Of a stretch of DNA of 64,000 nucleotides, positions 43,080 to 51,493 are shown piece after piece; the stretch's first letter is position 1; every line of letters begins with the position of its first letter. The translations under genes were made by a program, and so were the position numbers. Location: NCBI RefSeq assembly GCF_009765825.1, contig NZ_LMUR01000010.1:299437-363436 (forward strand), read 5' to 3'. Origin of the DNA: Granulicella sp. L60 (GTDB lineage: Bacteria > Acidobacteriota > Terriglobia > Terriglobales > Acidobacteriaceae). The notes under the pieces are model-generated. The model saw nothing but the letters and a program-made list of their open reading frames with translations. It had not been told where the DNA came from and searched no databases.

Positions 43080-44855
43080 ATGTCTCTGCTTCGCAAGCTG
43101 CCGAAGCTTGCAAGAGAGGTGTGGCAGAGCAGTCCCGTGCTCACGATTCTGATTGTGCCGCTGAGAATGCTTGGTGCCCCGTTGCCAGTGGCTCTCCTGG
43201 CGGTCGCGGGAGCAATCCTCGATAGCATCAATCGCGTGCAACGATACGGCGGCAGCTTGCACAAGCTATGGCTTTTGCTGGCGCTCGAAGCAGGTCTCGT
43301 CGTCGCGAACGACCTCATCTCTCGTTGTAGCTCTCATTGCGACACTCTCATCAGTGATCGCTTTTCGTTGCACCTCAATCTCCGTCTGATGCAACATTGC
43401 GCGGACCTCGATCTTGAGAACTTCGAGAGCCCGGCGTTTCAGGATCGTCTGGAACGGGCAAGGACGCAGGCATCGTCGCAGGTTGCCTTGCTTCGAACTC
43501 TGTTACAGATCGGCCAGCAGACCGTGGGGGTAGTCGGGATGATCGCCAGCGCGTTCGTGCTGGCTCCTGGCCTGATTGCCATTCAGCTAATCGGAGTGTT
43601 CCCCGTAGTGTTCGCTGAGAGCTACTTCGCGAAGTACCGGTACACGCTTAACCGAAGCAGGACCGCTGTGCGTCGCCTCATGGAATACCTGTTGATCCTC
43701 GGCACCAGCTCTGCTGTTGCCAAGGAGCTCAAGTTATTCAGGCTGGGCGGACACATCAGGGAGCAGTATCGTTCAATCGGCGAGAAGTACAACCGCGAAG
43801 ATGCTGAGTTGTCCGGAAAGCAAATGTATATCGGCGTCGCTCTCATGGGCCTGGGCACTGCCGTCTACTACGCAGCTTATGGCGTCCTCTTATACAGGGC
43901 CGCTCATGGTGGATTGTCGATAGGGCGTTTGGTCTTTCTGTCGGGGATACTCCAGCGCACGAAGAGTCAGCTCTCTGGACTCTTTTCGGGCATCTCACGG
44001 ACGCTGGATCAGTTGATGTATCTCGGTGACGTCTTTGAACTGTTCGGCGAGACGTCCAGAATTCAAAGACCAAGAGACCCAAAAGTGTTTCCGGTTTCAA
44101 TTCAATCGGGCATCGAGTTCCGCCACGTCTCCTTCGCATACGCCGGTTCTTCGAAGTGGGCCCTGCGGGATGTATCGTTCCGGATCGCACCCGGCGAGCG
44201 GATCGCTCTGGTTGGAGAGAATGGAGCGGGAAAAACCACAGTGATCAAGTTGCTGACCCGGCTCTACGATCCGACCGAAGGTCAAATATTGATTGATGGC
44301 ACAGACCTGCGGGAGTTTGCACCCGAGGATCTTCGGGGCGCCGTGACGGCTGTCTTTCAGGATTTTGTTCATTACGACCTGTCCGTCAAGGACAACATCG
44401 GTTTCGGCAATATCGACAGACTCAGCGATCTCGATAGCATCGCTCGCGCGGCGAAAGAGGCTCGTGCGGCGTCCGTAATTGAGAACCTTCCGAGGCGCTA
44501 CGATCAAATTCTCGGTAAGCGGTTTGATGAAGGGATGGAGTTATCGGGAGGGCAATGGCAGAAGCTTGCTCTGGCGCGCGCGTACATGAGGGATGCGGCT
44601 GTTGTCGTTCTGGATGAGCCGACAGCGGCGATCGATGCTCGTGCCGAGGCGGCGCTCTTTCACGATTTTGCGGAGATGATGACGGGGAAGATCGCCCTGC
44701 TCATCTCCCATCGGTTTTCCACGGTCAGGATCGCAGACCGAATTTTGGTGCTGGAAGGAGGGATGATTCGGGAACAAGGGAGCCACGAGGAATTGCTCGC
44801 CGCGGACGGCGAGTACGCGCAACTGTTCGAACTTCAGGCCGCCGGATATCGGTGA
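43080..44855 (+). CDS. ABC exporter (membrane domain fused to ATPase), lasso D-type
   Basis: 591 residues. The N-terminal half has six membrane helices (PLRMLGAPLPVALLAVAGAI, ... QTVGVVGMIASAFVLAPGLI). The ATPase has Walker A ALVGENGAGKTTVIKLL, Q-loop TAVFQDFVHYDLSV, signature LSGGQWQKLALARAY and Walker B VVVLDEPTAAIDAR. It is the likely exporter and immunity pump for the mature peptides. ATG 43080 gives the normal family N-terminus; starts at 43032 or 43047 are possible, as ribosome sites are weak. Divergent from the biosynthetic operon. Confidence 0.87.
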   Translation: MSLLRKLPKLAREVWQSSPVLTILIVPLRMLGAPLPVALLAVAGAILDSINRVQRYGGSLHKLWLLLALEAGLVVANDLISRCSSHCDTLISDRFSLHLNLRLMQHCADLDLENFESPAFQDRLERARTQASSQVALLRTLLQIGQQTVGVVGMIASAFVLAPGLIAIQLIGVFPVVFAESYFAKYRYTLNRSRTAVRRLMEYLLILGTSSAVAKELKLFRLGGHIREQYRSIGEKYNREDAELSGKQMYIGVALMGLGTAVYYAAYGVLLYRAAHGGLSIGRLVFLSGILQRTKSQLSGLFSGISRTLDQLMYLGDVFELFGETSRIQRPRDPKVFPVSIQSGIEFRHVSFAYAGSSKWALRDVSFRIAPGERIALVGENGAGKTTVIKLLTRLYDPTEGQILIDGTDLREFAPEDLRGAVTAVFQDFVHYDLSVKDNIGFGNIDRLSDLDSIARAAKEARAASVIENLPRRYDQILGKRFDEGMELSGGQWQKLALARAYMRDAAVVVLDEPTAAIDARAEAALFHDFAEMMTGKIALLISHRFSTVRIADRILVLEGGMIREQGSHEELLAADGEYAQLFELQAAGYR

Positions 44856-45065
44856 GCTTGTCTGAGCGCGGTCAAGCAGACCATGCCGCCTTTGTATGGG
44901 AACGTAGAGCGTACCTGAGTACGCCGAAGATGTGACTCCCTCCGATGGCGACTTTCATCTGGGTAGAAATGCATTCCGTTTCAAATCAGGTACGTCGCAG
45001 TTGCTTTGGATAGCTCGTCTTCAACTTTTTGGTTACTCAATCCTATTGTTCAAAGGCAGGTTTGC

Positions 45066-45989
45066 ATGCAGAGCAGAAATCCCATTGAAGTCAACATACT
45101 GATTGTCGTGATCGCGCAAGAAGGCAGCTTCCTTCGGGCCTCTAAGAAACTCGGCGTCGCGGCACCATCACTCACGAGAAGAGTGTCCTCGATCGAGAGG
45201 AGCATAGGAGTAAAGCTATTCGCCAGAACCACTCGTAACGTGGAGCTGACCACAGCAGGCAGACTCTTCGTTCAGGAATCCTCTCTTTCCCTTAGCCACG
45301 CAGAACGAGCGTGGGAGCTTGCCAGGTTTCAGGGACAGATCGAGATCGGCCCGTACCGTATAGGGTATTCCCCGTACACCCACAGCGCGTTCCTGCCACT
45401 CCTGAATGGGCTTAGTCCGGTCAACGTGGCTCCATCCGATGAGCCGTCGAACATCGTGCTGCAAACGGCAAACACTCCGGAGCTGATCGAGGATGTCCTT
45501 CGGGGGCGCCTCCACGCGGCGTTGGGTGTTGGTCCGATCTCTGACCGAGACCTCTGGGTGCAAAGACTGGGACGAGAGGGATTCTCCGTCTGCCTGTCGA
45601 GAAACCATCGGTTAGCGCAGAGTACCGGCGTGACGGTTCAGGACCTTCATGGGGAAACGATATTTTGGATGCCGCGGTCGTCGCAGCCACAGTTCTACAT
45701 CCAGGTCGCGAAATACATGCGCAGTCTCGGAGTCAGACCGATCTTCCGAGAGGTGAGGGCCGCATCGCACGCGTTTGAATTCGTGAGTCATGGATTCGGG
45801 GTCGCCCTGCTTCCTCGTTCTGCGTCGCGAATGTCCCATGCGGGAACCGTATTCAAGCCGCTCACGGACCGCTACCTCGGCATCGAGACGTTACTGTTCA
45901 TGCGACGGGATCAGAGACACGGAGAGATCAAGGAGTTGATCGATGAACTCTTCCGTCAACTAACCGCCCTCAAAATTGAGATCAACTGA
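45066..45989 (+). CDS. LysR-family transcriptional regulator
   Basis: 307 residues. N-terminal winged HTH: FLRASKKLGVAAPSLTRRVS, then SIERSIGVKLFARTTRNVEL. The C-terminal periplasmic-binding-protein-like effector domain has HSAFLPLLNGL and FVSHGFGVALLPRSA. ATG 45066 has AGGCAGG upstream. It lies 210 bp after the exporter gene; control of the RiPP cluster through the paired 13-bp repeats is possible but unproved. Confidence 0.88.
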   Translation: MQSRNPIEVNILIVVIAQEGSFLRASKKLGVAAPSLTRRVSSIERSIGVKLFARTTRNVELTTAGRLFVQESSLSLSHAERAWELARFQGQIEIGPYRIGYSPYTHSAFLPLLNGLSPVNVAPSDEPSNIVLQTANTPELIEDVLRGRLHAALGVGPISDRDLWVQRLGREGFSVCLSRNHRLAQSTGVTVQDLHGETIFWMPRSSQPQFYIQVAKYMRSLGVRPIFREVRAASHAFEFVSHGFGVALLPRSASRMSHAGTVFKPLTDRYLGIETLLFMRRDQRHGEIKELIDELFRQLTALKIEIN

Positions 45990-46044
45990 ACGGTAAGGGA
46001 CTCGCCCGGACCGTGTAACATCAACAAACCCTGGAGGACACATC

Positions 46045-46668
46045 ATGAGAAATGCGTTTCGAGCCTGTCTATTGGCTTGCTTATTTCTCACTGCTTGTAA
46101 GAGCAGCGATAAGCCAAGTAACGAGAACTTCGCGAAAGCCATCGACGCGTACCTCGCGAAACACGGTAAGCTCTGCGCTTCGATCGGTCGGCCATTCCCG
46201 GTGGACATTTCGGCATCCACACTGAAGGACCAGTCTGGAACTGGCCCACAAATGGCGGCCCTGGAGCAGGCTGGTTTGGTGTATTCCTCGGATGCTACTG
46301 CCGTCTCACCGGGAATCCTCGGGGGCGCGACGCAGCACCCGGTCAAGCGGTATGAGGTCAGCGATCAGGGCAAGACCTATTTCCAGGAGCTGCCGGGCGT
46401 GTTCGGGAAGACCGGCAGTTTCTGCTATGGCGAGAAGGCGGTCGACGCGGTGGTCACGTCGTCCGCGCCTCAGACGACTGCCGGATCGAAACAGGCTGAG
46501 GTCACCTACACCTATAAGGTGCTGAACATCGCACCGTGGGCAGAGCGACCCGAGATACAGCGAGTATTCGGCGATATCAGGACTACACTGGCCGGTGCGT
46601 CGAAGGTAAATGAGACGACTGGTCTGCAACTGACGGACCAGGGATGGGTCGTGCCCGGACAACCGTAG
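46045..46668 (+). CDS. Uncharacterised lipoprotein
   Basis: 207 residues with a lipoprotein signal (ACLLACLFLTACKSS; lipobox LTAC). The mature part has no recognised domain; it contains two Cys (KLCASIG and GSFCYGEK). GGAGGA lies about 8 bp before the ATG. Its stop is followed by a run of seven T and ten G (46675-46691) and then by the convergent VirB11 gene. Confidence 0.75.
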   Translation: MRNAFRACLLACLFLTACKSSDKPSNENFAKAIDAYLAKHGKLCASIGRPFPVDISASTLKDQSGTGPQMAALEQAGLVYSSDATAVSPGILGGATQHPVKRYEVSDQGKTYFQELPGVFGKTGSFCYGEKAVDAVVTSSAPQTTAGSKQAEVTYTYKVLNIAPWAERPEIQRVFGDIRTTLAGASKVNETTGLQLTDQGWVVPGQP

Positions 46669-46692
46669 TCGCAGTTTTTTTGGGGGGGGGGC

Positions 46693-47610
46693 TCACAAGT
46701 CCTGTCTGACCTCGCCCAGTCGTCGTATCTCCGTGACGTGTCGCCATCCGTCCTCGTTCATTACATGCGCGATGACATCAATGGATCGTCTGCATTCGTC
46801 TTCGATGTCATGTAATGGGACGCCGCCTGAGCCGCGCATTGCAAGTTGCGCCAGACGGCGCAACGCATCTCCGGCGCTGTTGGCGTGGATCGTCGAGAGC
46901 GAACCACGATGACCTGTGTTCAAAGCGTCAAGGAAGACCCGCGCCTCCGGTCCGCGAATCTCCCCCACAATGATCCGGTCCGGCCTATGGCGAAGAGCTG
47001 CCTTCAACAGGTCGGCGAAGCCAATTTGGCTCTTGTGAGTATCGAGCTGGGCCTCAGCAGAGATGACGTGCTGCTTCCTTATATAGAGTTCGGCTACATC
47101 TTCCAGGATCAGGATGCGGTCGTTGTCCGGGATGAAACCCGCGATGACATTCGTCAAGGTGGTCTTACCGGCGCCCGTCCCACCGGAAATTAGTAGGTTA
47201 TCCCCTCGGCGTATCGCGTCCGATAAATGCCCTCCCTGCTCCGCGGTGACCATCCTGCGTTCGATCAGGTCGTCCATTGTGAACCCACGGCTGGTGAACT
47301 TTCGTATCGTTATCATGGGCTGAGGATTGACCACTGGTGGGATGAGCGCAGCCATACGGCTCCCGTCCGGCAATCGCAGATTCAGGATTGGCGAGTCGGC
47401 ATCGAGTTTCTTGCCGAAGCGGTTGGCGATCACTTCGAGGCTCGTCAGAAGTGCGCCATCTTCAAATTGGATGTCCGGCTGAAACACGATGCGGCCCTTC
47501 TCCTCTATCCAGACGGAGCCGTCAGGATTCACCATGATCTCGGAGATGGTCCTGCTAGAAAGAAGATGCTCTATAGGTTTAAGAAACGGAATAATCACGT
47601 CGAAGCTCAT
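46693..47610 (-). CDS. trbB: Conjugal transfer ATPase TrbB/VirB11 type
   Basis: 305 residues of the type II/IV secretion ATPase family: N-terminal domain (ISEIMVNPDGSVWIEEKGRI), Walker A LLISGGTGAGKTTLTNVIAG, Asp box ILILEDVAELYI, Walker B RPDRIIVGEIRGPEA and His box LNTGHRGSLSTIHANSA. A hexameric cytoplasmic motor of the conjugative type IV secretion system. The last gene of the minus-strand conjugation block in this window, 160 bp after the coupling protein gene. Confidence 0.92.
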   Translation of the reverse strand: MSFDVIIPFLKPIEHLLSSRTISEIMVNPDGSVWIEEKGRIVFQPDIQFEDGALLTSLEVIANRFGKKLDADSPILNLRLPDGSRMAALIPPVVNPQPMITIRKFTSRGFTMDDLIERRMVTAEQGGHLSDAIRRGDNLLISGGTGAGKTTLTNVIAGFIPDNDRILILEDVAELYIRKQHVISAEAQLDTHKSQIGFADLLKAALRHRPDRIIVGEIRGPEARVFLDALNTGHRGSLSTIHANSAGDALRRLAQLAMRGSGGVPLHDIEDECRRSIDVIAHVMNEDGWRHVTEIRRLGEVRQDL

Positions 47611-47773
47611 CGTTGATCTCCCTCGTCGGTTGAATGTCTGGAATGCAAGTCATCGTTGTGGTCGTGGCGGCGGTAATGTGGGAATCGCAACGCGATTTCC
47701 AAGGGCAGTGGGAAGGGTGGAAAACGGCTCGATCGTTTTCCGTGCTTTCCACTGCCCGTCATTTCCACCGCCT

Positions 47774-49810
47774 TCATGCCGGGACCCTCTTTGGATCGAA
47801 GCCGATCTGTTCCTGTTCGAACCAGCTCATCGTCGCAGGCAGGAAGTCAGGCTTAAGATAGCAGTAGGTCGGTGGCAGAGGAGTGATGCCATCGAACGCG
47901 ACGACTACAGACTGCATATTGTTGAGATCGAAGAAGACCTTCTCTTCGAAGAGCGGCTCCTTATGTTTCTGGTACTGCTTGGAGGCGGACACGGAACCTT
48001 TGCTCGACGAGGTGCGTCCGCTCAGCAGACCGACATTGGCATTCGTACTCGACTCGGAGACGGTGTAACTAATCCGTGTCCGGTCTGCCTTGCCGCACAA
48101 CTCGGATGCATACCGGGCCGTCTCGGGATCGGTGGTGGTCAGAAACACCTTCGTCCGGAATGCCTGCAGCAGCGTCTTGACACCCTCATTCGGCAGCGCG
48201 TCATTCAGACTGGACACGCTTTGCGTGGCGACAATGGGGATGCACTTTGGCTGCCGGGAGATCGACAAAAATCGTTCATCCCCCGTAGGGTTGTCACCAC
48301 CTACCGTGGCGAAGTTCTGGTACTCGTCACAGAGGAAGACGGTGGCTCGGAAGTGTCTTTCAGGGTGAGCATCCATGACCGGTATTCGCAATTGGACGGC
48401 CCGCTGATAGTCAATCTTCATCATGGTTCCGATGGTCTTGGCGAGGGCAGGATTGAGGGCTACGGGGAAGTTCAGGCCGACGACTCTCCCGGTCTCGATC
48501 AGTTCATCGAACGGCGGCAGTACGCGCCCTGTTGGATCAGAGGGACAGGGCTTACCCTCGTACAGCTCCTTTGGCGGACAGAACACGCGACGGACCTTCG
48601 CATCGGTCTCGAAGAGGGACAGAAAGACCACGATACCCTGCACGATCGAGGTCTTGACCTCGGAGCGAAAGAACTTCCAGTGTTCCCAGTACCAATACTG
48701 GACGCTGTCGAACTGGTCACGCTGCTCTGCCTGGGACGGTCTCCGCGTATACACAGCAAATTCCGCAGATGTATGCTGCACCAGCAATTGTTCCAGGGTC
48801 TCGGTCCATGCGACCAGATAAAGCCCCTCATCTTCGCGCCATTCAAACCCCAGCGGGGACAGAAGTCCCTCGTGCTCTCGGTACGCATCTTTGTCTAGAC
48901 CGATGTAGCTCGTCATGCTGAAGCGGGTTCCAACTTCGATCATGAGTTCTTCGAGGCGCCCGGCGCTGATGACAGTACGGAAGATATCGACCATAGTCAG
49001 GTATCCGTCCCGAATGCGATGGAGCAGGATCACGTACCGGACAAGGTCCGTGTAGGACTGCTGCCAGAACGGCTCCTTGCCCTTGCCCCATATCGAAGTA
49101 ATGATGGAGGCGATATTGAACGCCTGCGCGTAGGCATCGAGAGTATTGTTCAGCGGGTTATACCGAAGATCACCGTCGAGCGAGATGTCGTCATAGTCGT
49201 TTTCTCGTCCGCACGACTTTAGAATGCGTTGTGCCTGCCGGCAGAGATCCCCCTTCACCTCAAGGACGATGCCCGAGAGTTTCTGTTCCGGATCGTTGGC
49301 GCGATAAGCGAATAGCTGACGCATCGCCGGGAGGATCAATCCCAAGGTCTTACCGGAGCCGATAGAGCCGAACGACGCAATTCCGGTATAGAGACCTCGT
49401 TCGGGGATGGAGAGCCATCGCGGGGTCGGACTGGGCCGTGGAACGAGTTGACGGTGTACCTCTCCGAGTACCAGTTGCAGCTCGTCTCTGGTACGTGGAT
49501 CGGGATACGGAGGCAGAGAACCCACACCCTGTTCCAGTTGCTTCCTATAGATGTGGACATAAACCAGGGAGAAAAGCATGGAGAAGATCAGGAATGGCGT
49601 GCTGTAGAGAAACAGGTCGTAGCTCCATACCAGACCGAGGTAGATGGATGGCCGTTCGAGCGAGACCAACCGCAGCAAAGGGTCTGTCTGATTGATTGGA
49701 TACAGACTATTGAGGATGATCCCGCAGGTCGCGCTAAGTCCGAGCGACAGAAGGATGCGGTACTCGACCAGGGGACGAACAAGCTGTTGAAGCGGGGCTC
49801 TCAGACGCAT
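47774..49810 (-). CDS. traG: Type IV coupling protein (TraG/VirD4 family)
   Basis: 678 residues. Two or three N-terminal membrane helices (SLGLSATCGIILNSLYPI, FLIFSMLFSLVYVHIY). Walker A is GIASFGSIGSGKTLGLILPA. A Walker B-like segment is TVFLCDEYQNFATVGGDN, and KCIPIVATQSVSSLNDAL is followed by a TraG-C-like region. It brings the relaxase-DNA complex to the secretion channel. It lies 17 bp after the small protein upstream. Confidence 0.9.
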   Translation of the reverse strand: MRLRAPLQQLVRPLVEYRILLSLGLSATCGIILNSLYPINQTDPLLRLVSLERPSIYLGLVWSYDLFLYSTPFLIFSMLFSLVYVHIYRKQLEQGVGSLPPYPDPRTRDELQLVLGEVHRQLVPRPSPTPRWLSIPERGLYTGIASFGSIGSGKTLGLILPAMRQLFAYRANDPEQKLSGIVLEVKGDLCRQAQRILKSCGRENDYDDISLDGDLRYNPLNNTLDAYAQAFNIASIITSIWGKGKEPFWQQSYTDLVRYVILLHRIRDGYLTMVDIFRTVISAGRLEELMIEVGTRFSMTSYIGLDKDAYREHEGLLSPLGFEWREDEGLYLVAWTETLEQLLVQHTSAEFAVYTRRPSQAEQRDQFDSVQYWYWEHWKFFRSEVKTSIVQGIVVFLSLFETDAKVRRVFCPPKELYEGKPCPSDPTGRVLPPFDELIETGRVVGLNFPVALNPALAKTIGTMMKIDYQRAVQLRIPVMDAHPERHFRATVFLCDEYQNFATVGGDNPTGDERFLSISRQPKCIPIVATQSVSSLNDALPNEGVKTLLQAFRTKVFLTTTDPETARYASELCGKADRTRISYTVSESSTNANVGLLSGRTSSSKGSVSASKQYQKHKEPLFEEKVFFDLNNMQSVVVAFDGITPLPPTYCYLKPDFLPATMSWFEQEQIGFDPKRVPA

Positions 49811-49827
49811 GTTGGCGGCGTCTCCTT

Positions 49828-50145
49828 TTACGCGTGAGTTGTGCTGTTGGCTGGAATCGAGTCAGGTTTACGGACCGGCTCAGTTGCAGGCTTGACCGGT
49901 GAGGTAGCGGCCTTAGTCTCGGTGGAAGGACGCGCGGGACTCGGAGACCGGCTGGCCTTGTACTTGAGGAAGTCCTCTTCCTGTGTCAGAGCGAAGCGCA
50001 AAAGCTCATTGATGATGTACTTGCGTTCGTTATCGGACCACTCGCACATCAGGTCGATGTCATTCGAGATGCTGTCCTCGATGTTGGTCTTCAGGAGGAC
50101 GAGCCGAACCTTACTGGCGCCATGCTCGATCTTGAACTTACTCAT
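49828..50145 (-). CDS. Small acidic/proline-tailed protein of the conjugation operon
   Basis: 105 residues. The N-terminal 65 residues (KVRLVLLKTNIEDSISNDID, then NERKYIINELLRFALTQEED) have a short strand followed by two helices, which would fit a ribbon-helix-helix-like fold; the tail is rich in Pro, Thr and Ser. GAGAGGAA lies 8 bp before the ATG. It starts 60 bp after the five-copy iteron array and may bind it. No family assigned. Confidence 0.65.
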   Translation of the reverse strand: MSKFKIEHGASKVRLVLLKTNIEDSISNDIDLMCEWSDNERKYIINELLRFALTQEEDFLKYKASRSPSPARPSTETKAATSPVKPATEPVRKPDSIPANSTTHA

Positions 50146-50204
50146 CTATGGTTCCTCTCTGGCCGCAGATGCGACCTCGCGATGTACAACACTGGGACTA
50201 ACTC

Positions 50205-50311
50205 GGTACCGACTTTGGTCAGGTTTAGGTACTCACTTTGGCCAACTCAGGTACCGTGTCTGGACCGGATGGAGTACCGACTCTGGACTCGATCTGGTAC
50301 CGACTTTGGTC
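50205..50311. repeat. Five-copy iteron array, 22-23 bp period
   Basis: Copies of GGTACCGACTTTGGTC start at 50205, 50228, 50250, 50273 and 50296 (16-bp unit; first and last identical, the others with two to four changes). Spacers are 6-7 bp, so all copies lie on the same DNA face. This is typical of origin or autoregulatory iterons on plasmids and integrative elements. Confidence 0.75.
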
Positions 50312-50319
50312 AACGGCAG

Positions 50320-50394
50320 GCCGGGGGTGGGAGCGACCAGCGCGGCGTCAGCCGACGCGGCAGCCCGGAGGGCGGGGTCGCTCCCACCCCCGGC
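50320..50394. repeat. 19-bp-arm inverted repeat next to the iterons
   Basis: The arm from 50320 to 50338 (GCCGGGGGTGGGAGCGACC) is exactly complementary to 50376-50394. The 37-base centre contains a smaller GCGTC/GACGC hairpin. It could be a terminator for the gene ending at 50444, or part of an origin (oriT/oriV). Confidence 0.65.
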
Positions 50395-50443
50395 ACATAC
50401 CCCTCCCTGACCCCACATACTGGCGCAAATCGTTGGGTTATAG

Positions 50444-51493
50444 TCACTTATCATCCTTCACATGGGTATCGTGGTGGATATGGTGATGGGTATCGTCGTC
50501 CTCGTCGGATAGAGGTTCAGGACGGGCAGGTTCTAAGGGATAGCGATACGGGAGGACCACAGTGGAGAAGGTCACACGCATCGAAGTCTGGAGAAATCTT
50601 TGACGGACCTTCTCCACTGTGGTGCTTCCGGACTTCCAAGCAGCGTAGAGAGCCTGGTGCTCCAGCGAGGTGTAAAGAACTTCGCCTTCACGCAGAGTCT
50701 TAAGGTCGCTCGATAAGACGCCACGTCCGCCGACCTCGGATTGCTGGCGAACAGCCAGGAATTCGAGGAAGTGATCGACGCCGAGCGGTGTCACGGGAGT
50801 GACACCGCGCAGGCGGTCGGCAGGCAGGAAGCGATTGAAGGTGACCTTAGCTCGCGCAGAATTGCTCTCCGAGTCAGCGACGAAGATCAACTCGAACTCC
50901 CCGAGAGCAGCAAACAACGGCTGATATTGTTTGAGGTAACGCTCGAAGCGCGTTGTCGTCGCCTGCCCCTCATCGAAGAACGTGAAGCGTGGAACGCCAA
51001 CGTTCGAGACGAGGATGGGGAACCCATCCGAGAAATACATCAGGCGCCCGGCATAGCTCCGGGGCAGGAGTTCGGTACGGACACCGCACTGCGTGGTGAA
51101 GAAGTCAACTTTGTTGACTTCTTCAACGAGCATGTTCGCGCTCAGGTGTGCGAGGACGAAGTCCAGCACCATGAGCCGCGACTTGATATGCGCGTCACCC
51201 TTGATGCGGCGATTCTGAGAGTGTGGCCGTTCAAGGGCGGCATAGAGGGTCTTCGACTTCAGGTGATAGATATGCCAGCCCCTGCCGCACTCGATCACCT
51301 GAATGTGATTCCGGCGATCCGCTTTGCGGAGCAGCCGGTCAAGGACCGTCCCACGGTCCCGACCGGCGAAGCGGTTGTACTGTCGGCGCAGGAAGTAGCC
51401 GGAGTGAACCGCAACCAGATAGAGGAACGTTGCTTCGCGTTCAAGATAGCCGATGGCTTCGAGAGATGAGATCGCATCGTATTCCATCGTCAT
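50444..51493 (-). CDS. Uncharacterised protein of the conjugative element, winged-helix type
   Basis: 349 residues. The N-terminus (LEREATFLYLVAVHSGYFLR, QYNRFAGRDRGTVLDRLLRK) has the pattern of a winged-helix domain that reads gene order in replication-relaxation-like proteins. The middle (FVLAHLSANMLVEEVNKVDF) and the Asp/His-rich tail (DEDDDTHHHIHHDTHVKDDK) are unusual; the His tail may bind metal. The start overlaps the preceding stop (ATGA). No firm function. Confidence 0.6.
   Translation of the reverse strand: MTMEYDAISSLEAIGYLEREATFLYLVAVHSGYFLRRQYNRFAGRDRGTVLDRLLRKADRRNHIQVIECGRGWHIYHLKSKTLYAALERPHSQNRRIKGDAHIKSRLMVLDFVLAHLSANMLVEEVNKVDFFTTQCGVRTELLPRSYAGRLMYFSDGFPILVSNVGVPRFTFFDEGQATTTRFERYLKQYQPLFAALGEFELIFVADSESNSARAKVTFNRFLPADRLRGVTPVTPLGVDHFLEFLAVRQQSEVGGRGVLSSDLKTLREGEVLYTSLEHQALYAAWKSGSTTVEKVRQRFLQTSMRVTFSTVVLPYRYPLEPARPEPLSDEDDDTHHHIHHDTHVKDDK

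Noticed and set aside
47489..48898. 469-codon plus-strand open frame
   Set aside because: Antisense to virB11 and the coupling protein, both of which carry clear Walker motifs.
50205..50311. CRISPR-like repeat array
   Set aside because: Units are 16 bp with 6-7 bp spacers and a 22-23 bp period; far too short for CRISPR, no cas genes. It fits iterons.
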